From positions 1 through 64,000 of the forward strand of contig CAKMXJ010000011.1 in the NCBI GenBank assembly GCA_928724745.1: DNA of 64,000 nt. The letters run 5' to 3'. Below the pieces are notes generated by a model. The model ran no database searches, was not told where the DNA came from, and saw only the letters and a list, made by a program, of their open reading frames with translations. The stretch is from Anthracocystis setariae (Eukaryota; Basidiomycota; Ustilaginomycetes; Ustilaginales; Ustilaginaceae). The translations under genes were made by a program, and so were the position numbers. This document shows, one piece after another, positions 21,501 through 31,179 of the stretch (position 1 is the stretch's first letter; every line of letters begins with the position of its first letter).

Positions 21501-22342
21501 GGTCCATCTCGATGATCCCGCCTGATGTCTCCATTGCGACTGCGATCTGGATTGTTGGTTCTATTACGATTGTCAGAGCGCCAAGAGTCACTCTCACGGC
21601 GATCAGGAACTTTCGATGATACAGAAGACATGGTCGGAGCCGATGCAGCCTGTTTACCCTTGCTGGACGCTTCTGTCCTTTCGTTCGCAGCCGTTGCACG
21701 TTTCCTGCGATGCTCTTCGAGACGCCTTGCTGCACTCTCACTGAGGCCGCCTGTACGACTGGGTGTCTCGCTGCCTCGCTGCCTTGCTTGTGATTGTGCT
21801 ATAGATGCAGGCCGGGATGGCGCATTGAACACGGGTTCAGCCAAATTTGTATGGGCAGCAGGGGTGTCAATGAGATCATCATCGAGATGGCGCAAGTGTG
21901 CGTCGGACACACGTTGGCGCTTGCTACTTGGCGCTGGCTGAGACGCAGAGGTTTCTGCTCGTTTAGCTGTGGAGGCATTGCCGAGGATAGACAGGTCACG
22001 TCTGGCTTTACTGGCGGGAACCTTGAAGACATGCTTCTCGACACCTGAAGTTAGCAGCCCAGCCCTTTCGCGTTGGGGCTCAGCGATGTTTGTTTTGGGG
22101 GGGTTGCTTGTGGAGGCAGAGGTTGTGCTGTCAGACTTGTCAAGATGAGCGGCAATATAGGAATGCAAATCGAGTAGGAAGGACTCGTCGAATCTTCCAA
22201 ATGCGCGAGCAGCATTGACGAAGGCCTTGTCGGTGGGTAACGAGCGAGAGAGGGAGATGACGCGTTGTGCAAGAAGTTGGCTCGCGTTGGGTAGAGCGGA
22301 GGAGAGTCGTTCTGCGACTTGTTGCTCCAATGGAGAGGACAT
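18506..22342 (-). CDS. PRP16: Pre-mRNA-splicing DEAH-box ATPase Prp16
   Basis: A single exon, 1278 aa. Prp16 remodels the spliceosome between the two catalytic steps of splicing, in the nucleus. The N-terminal 550 residues are low complexity (Ser/Arg-rich, [13 protein letters not shown], acidic patches), as in DHX38/Prp16. The helicase core has [10 protein letters not shown] (about 606), a DEAH box in [11 protein letters not shown] (about 703), SATMNADKF and [10 protein letters not shown]. Ratchet and OB domains follow, with [19 protein letters not shown]. Overall sequence favours Prp16 over Prp2, Prp22 or Prp43. The C-terminus is a charged Lys/Glu-rich tail. The start is the first Met of the frame. 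Confidence 0.92.
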   Translation of the reverse strand: MSSPLEQQVAERLSSALPNASQLLAQRVISLSRSLPTDKAFVNAARAFGRFDESFLLDLHSYIAAHLDKSDSTTSASTSNPPKTNIAEPQRERAGLLTSGVEKHVFKVPASKARRDLSILGNASTAKRAETSASQPAPSSKRQRVSDAHLRHLDDDLIDTPAAHTNLAEPVFNAPSRPASIAQSQARQRGSETPSRTGGLSESAARRLEEHRRKRATAANERTEASSKGKQAASAPTMSSVSSKVPDRRESDSWRSDNRNRTNNPDRSRNGDIRRDHRDGPPSRRTWDASPQTTPHPTSDWDRWTPHGADTNPRSRPSDMDTASTRSAGSRRWDDTPSRSSVRSPSPSQRGLAWDQDDQKLDRDWYDMEEGDGLAADEEHNPFAQYEDLTGSVSAPLAARKEKVTARQAQYNADSDAWERNRLQTSGVGPRAAIDLDNMDDHGENRVHLLVHDLKPPFLDGRTVFTKQLDPINPVKDGSSDMAVFARKGSRLVRETREMAERAKAAGKVAAMGGTALGNILGVKADDDEDDPVRPNASDKQASTQADAPDAPDGKGDSQFAKHLKSSTGGSEFSRTKTLKEQRQYLPAFACRDDLMKIIRENQVIVVVGETGSGKTTQLAQFLHEDGYTHYGMIGCTQPRRVAAMSVAKRVSEEMEVKLGGPVGYSIRFEDCTSAETKIKYMTDGVLLRESLNEGDLDRYSAIILDEAHERSLSTDVLMGLLKKILTRRRDLKLIVTSATMNADKFASFYGGAHTFTIPGRTFPVDVLFSKTPCEDYVDSAVKQALSIHLSHPKGDILVFMTGQEDIEVTCSVISERLAQIDDAPPLLVLPIYSQMPADLQAKIFDAAENGERKCIVATNIAETSLTVDGIMYVVDAGYYKLKVYNPKVGMDSLQITPISQANANQRSGRAGRTGAGTAYRLYTEMAFRNELFANTIPEIQRTNLANTVLMLKSLGVRNLLEFNFMDPPPQDTILNSMYQLWVLGALNNVGDLTPLGRKMGEFPMEPSLSKMLITSVDYACSVEMLTIVSMLSVPSVFYRPKERMEESDAARERFFVAESDHLTLLHVYNQWRNNGYRDSWCSKHFLHSKTLRKAREVRVQLEDIMKSQKLRLVSCSTDWDGIRKCITAGYFHQAARSAGIGEYANCRTGIKMYLHPTSALYGLGYSPEYVVYHQVVLTSKEMMSTVTQVDPHWLAELGGAFYEIKEKGATSAVAKAKRTGELNKATSLEEQMTRDRKEREDSESREKEKEKRNAGGETPSIATPGATPFRSRARRFL

Positions 22343-22539
22343 CGCGGCGTGCGATGGTTTGGATTGGATGGGATGTCCAAAGTCAAGTATCGATGCCGTA
22401 GCTTGTGTGGTCTAGCGTGCCGATGATGTGGAGCGAAAGAGAGAGTCAAGGAAGCATGTTCAGGGTCCAAGCGTAGCACCAAAAAAAAAAAAAACCCCCA
22501 AAATCTCGGCAACCGGGTCTGGCTCAAGTGGAGCGGATG

Positions 22540-22813
22540 ATGCCAAAAATCACCTTTTTGAGGGCAATCCTCGGAACTTTGGTTTTGTTGACCGGTGTCA
22601 GTGCCGATCTGACAGCCAAACAAGGTGCCGAAAAGGGTGCCGACGCTGCCGCCTTTTGGGTGATGCTCTGCTCGGCTGGTGAAAACCAACTATACCTTCA
22701 AGGGCTGTGCTGATCCTTGCGCTGCCGACTACAGCCGACCATGTCAACAAGAGTGTAAGACGTCATGGATAGTGATCTGCGATGCTGATGTTTGCATTTT
22801 CGGCGGATTGTGA
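22540..22813 (+). pseudogene. Possible small cysteine-rich secreted protein, broken or spliced
   Basis: The first frame reads as a signal peptide, MPKITFLRAILGTLVLLTG, then VSADLTAKQ. Without splicing it continues to a stop at 22713. A second frame from about 22661 to the stop at 22811-22813 carries six Cys: GCADPCAADYSRPC, QQEC, ICDADVC. The two could be joined by a 43-base intron (GTGATG from about 22659, ending TTCAAG at about 22701), which is very short for this genome, or a frameshift has broken the gene. There is no homologue I recognise. Confidence 0.3.
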
Positions 22814-23170
22814 GGTCCGGAGATGGCCTTACGTTTCACAGCCACTCGATCATGTTCCAGATAGGCTCGGCTTTGTCATGCCTCACACACCATGCAATGC
22901 CAATCGAGACGTGACAGCTTTGATCGAGTAGAGCCGAGGTGGACGGCACCATGAAAATTCCTCCAGTGCATACCCGGTGAAACATGTTACCACCGCGGAC
23001 CCTGAAAACGCCAGCCAGTGAGTGTCAGAGTCTTGCCCGGCGTGACTTGAGTGCAATCCTCAGATCCCTAACCTCTTGACAGACATCTCGCCAGCCGCGT
23101 CACCACCTCGTGCCGCCATGCCCCCGACGGCTATCACTATCTGTCCTCTCTTCTTCCATTCGCGCTACAG

Positions 23171-23181
23171 CTATAAAAAGG
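23171..23181 (+). promoter_or_regulatory. TATA box of the P450 gene
   Basis: CTATAAAAAGG lies about 90 bases upstream of the ATG at 23267, a usual spacing for a fungal core promoter, and is followed by a pyrimidine-rich leader. Confidence 0.6.
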
Positions 23182-23266
23182 GATCGTCCTTTCTACGTAG
23201 CCATCCATTCGATTCTACCATCTATCTTACCTACTCAGTGATTTCATCTAACACTCTGTAGATACC

Positions 23267-25246
23267 ATGAAGCTCGAACTCAACGCCTCCACGTTGGCGA
23301 GACTCGTCTCCTCCCTCCATCACCCCATCTCGTTCATGCGCTCGAGCCCCATCACCTCGGGTCTTGCCGTCCTCGTCCTCGCCCCCTTCATCATCTTTTT
23401 GGTCGTCTTGACCTTATTCCTCTTGGGTGCTTTTTGGCGCTTTGTCAAACTTCATCTCCTTGGCACCGAGATCTACGCCGACTTCCCGCGACCGGCACGC
23501 ACAGACCGATATCCGCTCATCACCGGCAACTTTGGCAAAATCCGCAAATGTGCTCCCGGTGAAGCTCATCTTGGCTTCGCCCGCGAGCTCGAGACCAAGG
23601 TCTACGTTTATCGCGGACTTTTCTACACCCCCCGCATCTTTATCGGAGACGCTAAAGCCATGTTGCATGTGCTCAGTGCCGCCAATTCGTACACTTTTGA
23701 AAAGCCGTACACCACCCGACTGCTTTTGAAGAAGTCGCTGGGCGAAGGCGTGCTGGTGGCCGAGGGGGATGTACATAAGAGACAGAGGAAGATCCTCCAG
23801 CCCGCCTTCAATGTCGGAGCGATCAGGGAGTTGAACCCTACCTTTATGAAGTACTCGCAACAACTTGCCGAAAAAATTGGTCAGATGATCGATGTTTCTG
23901 CCCACGCGACGTTGGGCTCGGTCGATGACAAGCGCCGTGCCGATGGCATCAATTCACCCTTCATCGCTCAAACCAGCGAGGCTCTCCAAGTCTCGACACC
24001 AGGCGCACCCGTACTCGACATGGCCTACTGGACCACTCGTGCCGCTCTCGACATTATTGGCGATGCCGGATTCGACCACCACTTCAACTCGCTTGCCGTC
24101 AACATCGACCCTGCCATCACTGCCGGCAACTCGGGCGACGTCCTCGGCTCGGCGTTTGCTACACTCTTTAAAAATACAATGAAGATCGACTTTATCAGAC
24201 TCATCCAAATCTATCTTGCGTCCTTCCGCGGGATGAGTTGGGTCGAGGATCTGCCCACGCAGCGCAAGAAGATCAGGGACGAGGCGTATGGCAAGTTGGA
24301 GGAGGTTTCGCTCGAGATCGTCGCAAGGAAGAAGAAGGAGATCAACGAAGAGATGGAGGCCGAGTGGCAGGCAAGGGGAGATGGTGCCAATACCGGCGGT
24401 TTCAAGAAGTCGGACTTTGATGAAAAGGAATCCACCTCGAATCACTCGGGCCTTGCGCCGGGCAAGGATCTGTTGCACCTGATGATGCGTGCCAACATGG
24501 CAGCCGATGTCAGTCCCAAGGAGAAACTGGATGATGCCGAACTCATCGGGCAGATCACGACGCTGTTGATCGCGGGTCATGAAACGACGAGTAATCAGAC
24601 CTCGTGGACGCTGTGGCTTCTGGCTTCGCGACAAGAGATCCAGCAGAAGCTGAGGGACGAGATTCACGATCACTTTGGACGCGATATGGAGCGCGAGATC
24701 GGATATGACGAGTTGATGAGCATGCCTTATCTCGATGCTGTTTGCAAGGAGTCGTTCCGGGTGAAATCCGCCGTTCCCAACACTGTGCGTGTCACTACTG
24801 CCGATTCCAACATCCCGCTCTCAAGACCTTACCCGAACCGACGTGGCGAGAAAACCCTCACCTCCGTCCCACTCCCCAAAGGTACGGAACTGTTCATCCC
24901 CATCCAAGCCATCAACTCGGATCCGGAAATCTGGGGCGATGACGCAGCCGAATACAAACCTGAACGCTGGCTCAACCTACCCGAAGGCGCCAAACAGAAC
25001 GGCCTCCCCATGCATCTCATGACCTTCATTTCCGGACCGCGAGGCTGCATCGGGAATAGGTTTGCTTTGGCCGAGTTCAAAGCCATGATGTGCCACCTGG
25101 TCGGAAGATTTACGTTCGAGACGGTCCAAGGTTGGGAGATCGAGGCGAAACAGACCGCGGTGATTCGATCAAGGGTGGTCGGTCAGGAGGATTACGGCCC
25201 CCAGATGCCCCTCCGTGTTAGCAGAATCGCTCCATCAACTGCTTGA
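23267..25246 (+). CDS. Cytochrome P450 monooxygenase, membrane-bound
   Basis: A single exon, 659 aa, longer than the usual 500-550. A long hydrophobic segment (about residues 33-60, LAVLVLAPFIIFLVVLTLFLLG) anchors it, probably in the ER. P450 signatures are present: WxxxR-like VHKRQRKILQPAF (C-helix), I-helix AGHETTSNQTSW (about 436), ExxR as ESFR (about 495), and heme loop FISGPRGCIGNRFALAEF with the ligand Cys near 594. An extra Asp/Glu/Lys-rich insertion precedes the I-helix (GANTGGFKKSDFDEKES), which partly explains the length. The substrate cannot be read from sequence; it needs a P450 reductase partner. Confidence 0.92.
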   Translation: MKLELNASTLARLVSSLHHPISFMRSSPITSGLAVLVLAPFIIFLVVLTLFLLGAFWRFVKLHLLGTEIYADFPRPARTDRYPLITGNFGKIRKCAPGEAHLGFARELETKVYVYRGLFYTPRIFIGDAKAMLHVLSAANSYTFEKPYTTRLLLKKSLGEGVLVAEGDVHKRQRKILQPAFNVGAIRELNPTFMKYSQQLAEKIGQMIDVSAHATLGSVDDKRRADGINSPFIAQTSEALQVSTPGAPVLDMAYWTTRAALDIIGDAGFDHHFNSLAVNIDPAITAGNSGDVLGSAFATLFKNTMKIDFIRLIQIYLASFRGMSWVEDLPTQRKKIRDEAYGKLEEVSLEIVARKKKEINEEMEAEWQARGDGANTGGFKKSDFDEKESTSNHSGLAPGKDLLHLMMRANMAADVSPKEKLDDAELIGQITTLLIAGHETTSNQTSWTLWLLASRQEIQQKLRDEIHDHFGRDMEREIGYDELMSMPYLDAVCKESFRVKSAVPNTVRVTTADSNIPLSRPYPNRRGEKTLTSVPLPKGTELFIPIQAINSDPEIWGDDAAEYKPERWLNLPEGAKQNGLPMHLMTFISGPRGCIGNRFALAEFKAMMCHLVGRFTFETVQGWEIEAKQTAVIRSRVVGQEDYGPQMPLRVSRIAPSTA

Positions 25247-25526
25247 TAGTCAGTCGTTGTACTCTCTTGGAATCAAACCGTTCATCACACAAACTGACAA
25301 GAGAAATTCGTTGGACGATAGACACATTGTGGGGGTATGAGATTGCCCGGTCAGCACCGGATACACGAACAAACACAAGGAAACAACAAATCGTGAAGTG
25401 GAACAAATGCGGGGAGGAGGCTAGTCAAGTGCGACCGAATACATGTGTGGGGTGGGGCCAGTAGAGAGGGTCGTGAGGACATGAGACGGTCTACGTGCGA
25501 CGGAGGAGATCAACAAACTGCCTTGC

Positions 25527-26453
25527 TTACTTGTCGCCCTTGACGACTTCTTCGGCCTTCTGCTGCGTGGTGGAAGGCGGGTTGATGATCGCCTTCTGCA
25601 GCGCTGGCAGCGACTGCTCACGAACAAACTTGATGACGTTCAAGAACCTCGTACTAGCAGGCACTTCCGGGTTGCGAGCTTCCTTGCTCAGACGTTCGTA
25701 CGTCTCGGTAAACGTCTCTATGATGGGGCCAACGCGCTTTCGGCTCTCGGTGGGGAGGTTGCTGGCGAAGACGCGAACGCGCTCGAGTTCGGCAAAGATA
25801 GCATTCGAAAGACCCTGAGCCTTCTCGGTGGCTTGGTCGCCCTCTTGCTTGCTGCGCGACGAAATGGACTCGAGCGTCTTGGCAAGGTTGGCCTGGAGCT
25901 CCTTGACAATGTCGGTGGCGCGCTGGAGGTAGGCGTTCTGGCTCTTGATCTCGTCGAACTTGGTGTGGGCCGTGTCGTAGGCGGGGACGATGTGAGACTC
26001 GTAAGCCGACTTGGCAGGTGAGTAGACGCGATCGCCGTACGCTTTCTGGATGGCAGCAGCGTACGCCTGGACAAAGCCAAGAGCGTGGTCGGCAGGCACC
26101 TTGGCAGTGTTGATCAACTCCTGCGTGTTGGCGTGGAAGGGGTAGCTCCATTTCCTTTCGGCAAAGTCGAGCGACTTGACGGCGAGCGAGTCGACGTACG
26201 CAAGCTGAGGGTGAAGACGGTTGGTGATGGGTTCGGCTGCCTTGAGTGACGAGTTGACGAGCGTCTCACCGTAGCCGTAGGTGGTAGCGAGGATGGGGTG
26301 AGACTTGATGGTCGACTGAGCAAAGCTGAGCGAGTCGGAAACAAGAGGCACCGACGCGATCTTCTTGAGAGCCTGGCTATGGTCGAAAGCGACCTTGGAG
26401 GGTGTCGACGAGACGCCGTTCGTGACGGGAGCGGACTGAGTGGCAGCAGACAT
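25527..26453 (-). CDS. Perilipin-like lipid-droplet protein (CAP20/Mpl1 type)
   Basis: 308 aa, single exon. The N-terminal part (ALKKIASVPLVSDSLSFAQSTIKSHPILATTYGYGE, then YVDSLAVKSLDFAERKWSYPF) follows the fungal perilipin-like pattern of short amphipathic helices around a PAT-like region. The rest is helical and charged, with a coiled stretch (TDIVKELQANLAKTLESI). Such proteins coat lipid droplets and control lipid turnover; in pathogens they affect appressorium turgor. No transmembrane segment or signal peptide is seen. The family assignment is by overall resemblance, so moderate. Confidence 0.7.
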   Translation of the reverse strand: MSAATQSAPVTNGVSSTPSKVAFDHSQALKKIASVPLVSDSLSFAQSTIKSHPILATTYGYGETLVNSSLKAAEPITNRLHPQLAYVDSLAVKSLDFAERKWSYPFHANTQELINTAKVPADHALGFVQAYAAAIQKAYGDRVYSPAKSAYESHIVPAYDTAHTKFDEIKSQNAYLQRATDIVKELQANLAKTLESISSRSKQEGDQATEKAQGLSNAIFAELERVRVFASNLPTESRKRVGPIIETFTETYERLSKEARNPEVPASTRFLNVIKFVREQSLPALQKAIINPPSTTQQKAEEVVKGDK

Positions 26454-28849
26454 GACTATGCGGATGGGATGTAAAAAATGAGATGGTGGTGATGAAGCAC
26501 CAAGACAGGTTGTGAGTCCCTTTGGTAGGAATCGAAAATGTAGGATGGTCCGAAAGAAAGATAAGTGTAGCGCACAGCCAGGCGTCTTATATTGTCAGGA
26601 CAGCTGGAATGTATGCTTCCAGGGCGGCAAGCAGGCAGAGGGAGGCAGAGTGGGCAGGGCGCGATAAGGGACAGCGTCAGGGTGGCGGAGTTCGCCAAGC
26701 GTGAAAAGCAGCTGGCTGCATCGGAAGATCCCCGGTCAAAACGAGCGTGCACAGCCAGCTGTTCAGCCGCTCTTGCAATACACCACGCAGCAGCCGGAAT
26801 CGACTCTCACGCGCTGTCTGCTGATCCGTAAGTTTTCTGAAATGAACCCAACAGGGTTTGATGGACAACGTGTGAAACAGAGGACTCAGCGCAGAAGGTT
26901 CTCTCACCTACTGTACCGGCGAAGAGGGCCCAGCTTGTTCTTGAACTCGTCCTCTTCCGAGGCTCAGCACTCGTTTCCGGTGACAGACGAGGCGCCCAAA
27001 CCAATCTGATGTTGCAGCTGAGTGCGCTACAATTTCAGCTCGAGCGAGAGCACAGAGTTGAGTGAATGCGGGAGGCTTTGAACGTGAGTGTTGCCCCTCC
27101 CCTGGGTTGAAAGGCTCAAGCTTCGGCGAGCCAAACCGAACCAAGAAACGATCAGAAAAATGCTGGACACCTCCGGAGTCCCCTCTGAAACCTGTCGAAA
27201 GGTCACTTTGCCGGGACGTGCAGTTCTGTACCGTACAGTCACACTGTACAGTGCAGTACTGTACAGCGCAAGCCTCGATGCAGAAAGACTCCGTTTCCGC
27301 ACCGCACTCCGAGAAAATGAGCAGACCCTGGCATGCCCGACAATCGATTTCTGCAAGGGTGAGATGCCAAAACTTCCGCCACCTGCACCACCCGTGTCAA
27401 AAACAAAATCAATTGAATCAACAGCACGGTGCTGTGCTGTGCAGTGCAGCGCAGAGCACAGCGTTGTAAGTTGTGATTTTCCCTTTGAAAGCCAAGTCGA
27501 AATTCGGCATTTCGGGCTGCCATGTGGTGGCGAGGCTCGATAAGGAATTTTAAAGCTCTCGCAGTTTCTGCTCGGGTCCCTCGGCTAAGCCCCTTCATCG
27601 TTTCTAGTTGTACTTGAGACTTGCCGCCGCAGCGAGAATCAGCGCCAGCATATTAATAAAGCCCGTCTCAACAATTGCTTGGTCAAGCTGAAACTCAGTG
27701 GTGAGCTACGCAGTTGCCGTAGTGACTGCTTGAAGCGGCAGTTTCCCGATGCGTTCAAAGAGGAGGAGGACGAAGTTGCAACTGCGTTAGCTGCATGGGT
27801 TTTGTTTGCGTAGCGAGGTTCTACACATTGTATCTTGGGGAAGCAGACCTGAACGTGAAAGGTGACGTCGAACTGTGCCCTCGGTGGCCGTCACCAAAAG
27901 AACCCCAGGCGTGCCTAGTCGCGTTGGCGTGTGCAGTATCACACAGGCTCCAATTTGGTTATGGCCCAGCCAACCCTTTACGTGCACGCATTTCTCTAGC
28001 TACGCCTTTTGACGATGCTGGTTTGGCCATCATCGAGGTAGGTTGATGGTACACCATGGAATGGCACTGCGCAGAACGGTCTGGAATCAATAGTTTTGTA
28101 CGCCACCCCTTCATTCATCGAGGGGCGCCAATTGCGAATACAGTAGAGTGTGATCTCATACCAAGAAGCACGCCACCGATCATGCCGAATCTTTACGCCA
28201 CATACCAAATGCATACAAACAATCATAGAAGCAAGATCAGACCATCGCAATCGACACGATCTAACATTTCGACAAGCAACGTTAGATTCCCCTTCTTCCA
28301 GATTGTTACGCGCGTCGTTTACACCAAGCTAACATGCCAATCACCGGTGATAAATCCTGCTTCTTCTGCGAGGTCAACACACGTTTCGTAAGTTCAAGGG
28401 GGACGTGTCTCTCAGAACTGAAAATTGGATCTGAGAGACACGTCCCCCACTGCGCTGTGCTGCCTAAAATTCCTGCAGAAATTTGGGCCTCCAGGAACTT
28501 GGAAATTGGAAATTAGAAATTCTCACTCTGCTCACCTGTACGCTAGCCTCACGTCCATCATCTATCAAGCACCCTTCAACTTCGTACTGCCGTCCGTCTA
28601 ACACAGCGATATTTCTAGGTTTATTTTTGCGCTGACTTCTTGCGCCAATTATCAATTAATAATTTATACAGCAAGAATTCCTTAAGAGTAGCCATGCAAT
28701 TGTAAGATAATCATCTAAAAACCACCCATGTCACGTAGGCGCCTCAACAACATCAACCATCTGATATCTAGCAAACTGACATCTTAATAACGGAAGGGAA
28801 AATTTCGTCCCGTAGCCACCCTGCCGCAGCCGCTTGATTGGGGTTGGCT
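26454..28849. other. Long intergenic stretch without genes
   Basis: No supported gene over 2.4 kb. It contains GTACAG- and CAGTGCAG-rich tracts at 27221-27265 and 27425-27465, similar to the tract at 17.7 kb. It also holds the perfect 18-bp inverted repeat at 28398-28448 (listed separately). Base composition turns AT-rich after about 28.5 kb, at the approach to the second transposon island. Confidence 0.5.
28398..28448. repeat. Perfect 18-bp inverted repeat with 15-base spacer
   Basis: The arms GGGGGACGTGTCTCTCAG (28398-28415) and CTGAGAGACACGTCCCCC (28431-28448) pair without mismatch around AACTGAAAATTGGAT. In RNA this would be a strong hairpin. It is not next to a recognised gene. Confidence 0.85.
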
Positions 28850-30048
28850 TCCATGTTGGAAATAGCAAATGCGGTATGTGGGCAATTGGGGCTACACCTT
28901 CCCAATCAGCAATGTACAGAAAGTAACTGCATGGAGACCAACAGAACTGGCAGTTAAAACCTCTTCCGCCACAGATCAAGTATGGCAAGAATCTCCAACA
29001 CATAATAACCAGTGCAGCCAATGAGGTTGACAAACAACCACCAGACTGCTGGGAGTCCCCAACTCACTGCAGAAGAACCATGGTATCTCCAGTGAGTAAT
29101 GGGGAACTCCAATCAGATCTCAAGGTTCAACCCAAGAGATACAAAGTCCAGCTCAACCTATCAGAAAGAGCGGAATCAGAGAACTTCCAGAAGGACATGG
29201 ATTGTCTACTGGGATCCACACAAAGACATGACTCACACAGTGTACGGCAGACCAGCCTCCAGGCAGATCACCACTGTGCTTGAAGAAGGAATGTAGGGCC
29301 TCCAGGAAGACCTGGAGACCATCTATTGGTTTGGCAAGTTTTAGTCTTGCACTGCATGGCTGGAGTGGATCCTTCTGAATGGATCCCGGCAGACTCATTG
29401 TTCTACTGTGAGATCTATCTCTCTGATTGGACAAGCTGACCTTACCATCAAGGCGGTGGGCAACTGAGTTTATACATGTTATGATTGTGATTATCGGGAG
29501 AAGTGGTGAAGGGTTTTGGCATTTAAGTGGTCGGGAGAAGTAACCCCAATAGGGCGCTGGATCAGGGATTGGGGTAGGCTGCGGCATCTCCCGGGGGATA
29601 TCCGGGAGACCACATATCCTCGTAATCCAACCCCAGCACACTCATGACAGGACGTCAATTGTATTTTAGCTTACTCACTATAGTAGGTGGAAATATCAGA
29701 CCTTCTCCCAATCTCCCGCTCACCCGCTCCGCCATCTTGGCAACAATCCCGGGAGCAACACCCGGTACCACGCCCCTGGCCTCGATACAGACGCACAGCC
29801 ACGTTCCGAGGTTCCCAGACCCCAGGAGCTTAACAATACACATGAGTTGGGTGGTCTCCAGGTCTTACTGGAGACCCTACATTCCTCCTTCTTGCACAGT
29901 GGTGGTCTGCCCAGAGGCTAGTCTGTATCCCACTGTGTGAGTCATGTCTTTGTGCAACTCTTAGTAGATAATCTATGTCCTTGCAGAAGTTCCCTGACTC
30001 CGCTCACTCTGATAGGTTGAGTTGGACTTTGTTTCTCTTGGGTTGAAC
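28850..30048. repeat. Repeat X: foldback with two long inverted arms, target of CACTA and LTR-C
   Basis: 29100-29330 and 29855-30045 are inverted copies of each other (for example TCAACCCAAGAGATACAAAGTCC against GGACTTTGTTTCTCTTGGGTTGA). The segment 28860-29120 is related, inverted, to 49250-49530 and to 50420-50660. The segment 29340-29476 is related, inverted, to 49545-49700. The repeat has no coding potential I can support. Removing the solo LTR leaves a spacer of about 165 bases between the arms. Confidence 0.75.
29472..29840. repeat. Solo LTR of family C (29477-29835) with ATACA target duplication
   Basis: The LTR is 359 bp, TGTTATGATTG...GGAGCTTAACA, with 5-bp inverted ends TGTTA/TAACA. 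It is flanked by ATACA at 29472-29476 and 29836-29840. The related uninterrupted sequence near 49530 reads through this point. It is the simple form of the duplicated LTR at 9786-10733. Confidence 0.88.
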
Positions 30049-30099
30049 CACATCGAAAAAAACGGAAAGTTCAGTCCCCGAACCCACCCTGTCACCCAC

Positions 30100-30255
30100 C
30101 CGGGGTGGTTGCTGGGGGGTTACACCCCGGAACCACCACCGAGCCACCCCGGGTGGGTTCGCAGTGAACCCAACCCGGGTGGTTGCTTGGGGGTGGGTTT
30201 GCATCGAACCCATCCCAGGTGGTTGCTTGGGGGTGGGTTCGCAGCAAACCCGCTC
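30100..30255. repeat. Subterminal GC-rich tandem repeats of the CACTA-like element
   Basis: Two and a half units of about 41 bp (AACCCAnCCCnGGTGG, TTGCTTGGGGGTGGGTT, TGCA) from about 30166 are preceded by CCACCCGGGGTGG and CCACCCCGGGTGGG palindromes. Closely similar sequence, inverted, lies at 49712-49800. Subterminal repeats of this kind are typical transposase-binding regions of CACTA elements; that role here is an inference. Confidence 0.7.
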
Positions 30256-30544
30256 ACGATGCTGGTCGGGCAGGGCGCTGCTGGTACGCTCGCTCAGGTA
30301 CAGGCCTTTCCACGCAGGCACGGCAGCACAGGGAAATCGCGTAGTATATTGCCAAGAACAACGGTTGCAAGAGCGTTAGCGGTTGAAATCAAATGGTCGT
30401 TAGCAAGCAAATGCAGGCTTTGTGTCTTGATGCGATGGCGGCAGTGTGGTCGAGCCGGATTGTGGACTGTGAGCTTCAGAAGCAAAGCAAGACAGCAGCA
30501 GCGTGTCAGTATTGTTGGCAAAGGCAAGAGACGTACCATGATGG

Positions 30545-31175
30545 AATCAACCAACCCGAGCTTGAGCCTGTAGGAACAGAGGTTGACAGTGAGCAAAGCA
30601 TTGACTTGGAGCGAGGCGGTGATGGAGGAGACGACCTGGGCAATGAGCCTGTCGAGGTTGGTGAAGCCGGACGAGGCGATGCCAAGCTTGATGCGGCAGA
30701 TGTTGTCGATGGCCTCATTGTCAACCATGAAGAAACAGTCTGAGTTCTCGAGGATGGTGTGGATGGTGAGGACCGAGTTGTAAGGCTCGACGACGGAAGA
30801 GCTCATCTTGGGCGAAGGGTAGACGGAGAATTCAAGCTTAGCCTTCTTGCCAAAGTCCTGAGCGAGACGCTCGAGGAGGAGCGAACCGAGACCGGAACCG
30901 GTACCACCGCCGAACGAGTGGAAGACGAAGAAGCCTTGGAGACCCGAGCAGGCATCGGCAAGCTTGCAAACACGGTCAAGGGTCTGGTCGATGAGCTCCT
31001 TGTCGATGGTGTAGAGACCCCGAGCGTAGTTGTTGGCGGCATCCTCCTTACCGGTGACGAGGGTCTCGGGGTGGAAGAGCGAACGGAAGGTACCGGTGCG
31101 GACCTTGTCGACGACGTTGGGCTCCAAGTCGACGTAGATGGAGCGGAGAACTTACCGGTATCGCCGAAGATTCTG
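30545..31175 (-). pseudogene. Alpha-tubulin gene fragment, fused to a PAB1 fragment
   Basis: The minus strand encodes the middle of alpha-tubulin: [40 protein letters not shown], the GTP loop GGGTGSG, then [25 protein letters not shown] and VVSSITASL. It covers roughly residues 55-240 of the usual 450. It has a small deletion with frameshift just before SIYVDL, changes at normally fixed sites (GLYT for GHYT, AIDNIC for AIYDIC) and loses similarity after ITASL. The normal N- and C-terminal parts are absent. No intron interrupts the fragment. Confidence 0.85.
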
Positions 31176-31179
31176 TCAC

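Larger units (their letters stand above)
22343..23266. other. Divergent region between PRP16 and the P450 gene
   Basis: 924 bases. It holds an A run at about 22481-22494, a possible small cysteine-rich reading frame (22540-22813, listed separately) and, near the right end, a TATA box for the P450 gene. Nothing else is recognised. Confidence 0.5.

Noticed and set aside
30004..30321. Pro/Thr-rich frame across the 30.1-kb repeats
   Set aside because: It only translates the subterminal tandem repeats of the transposon.
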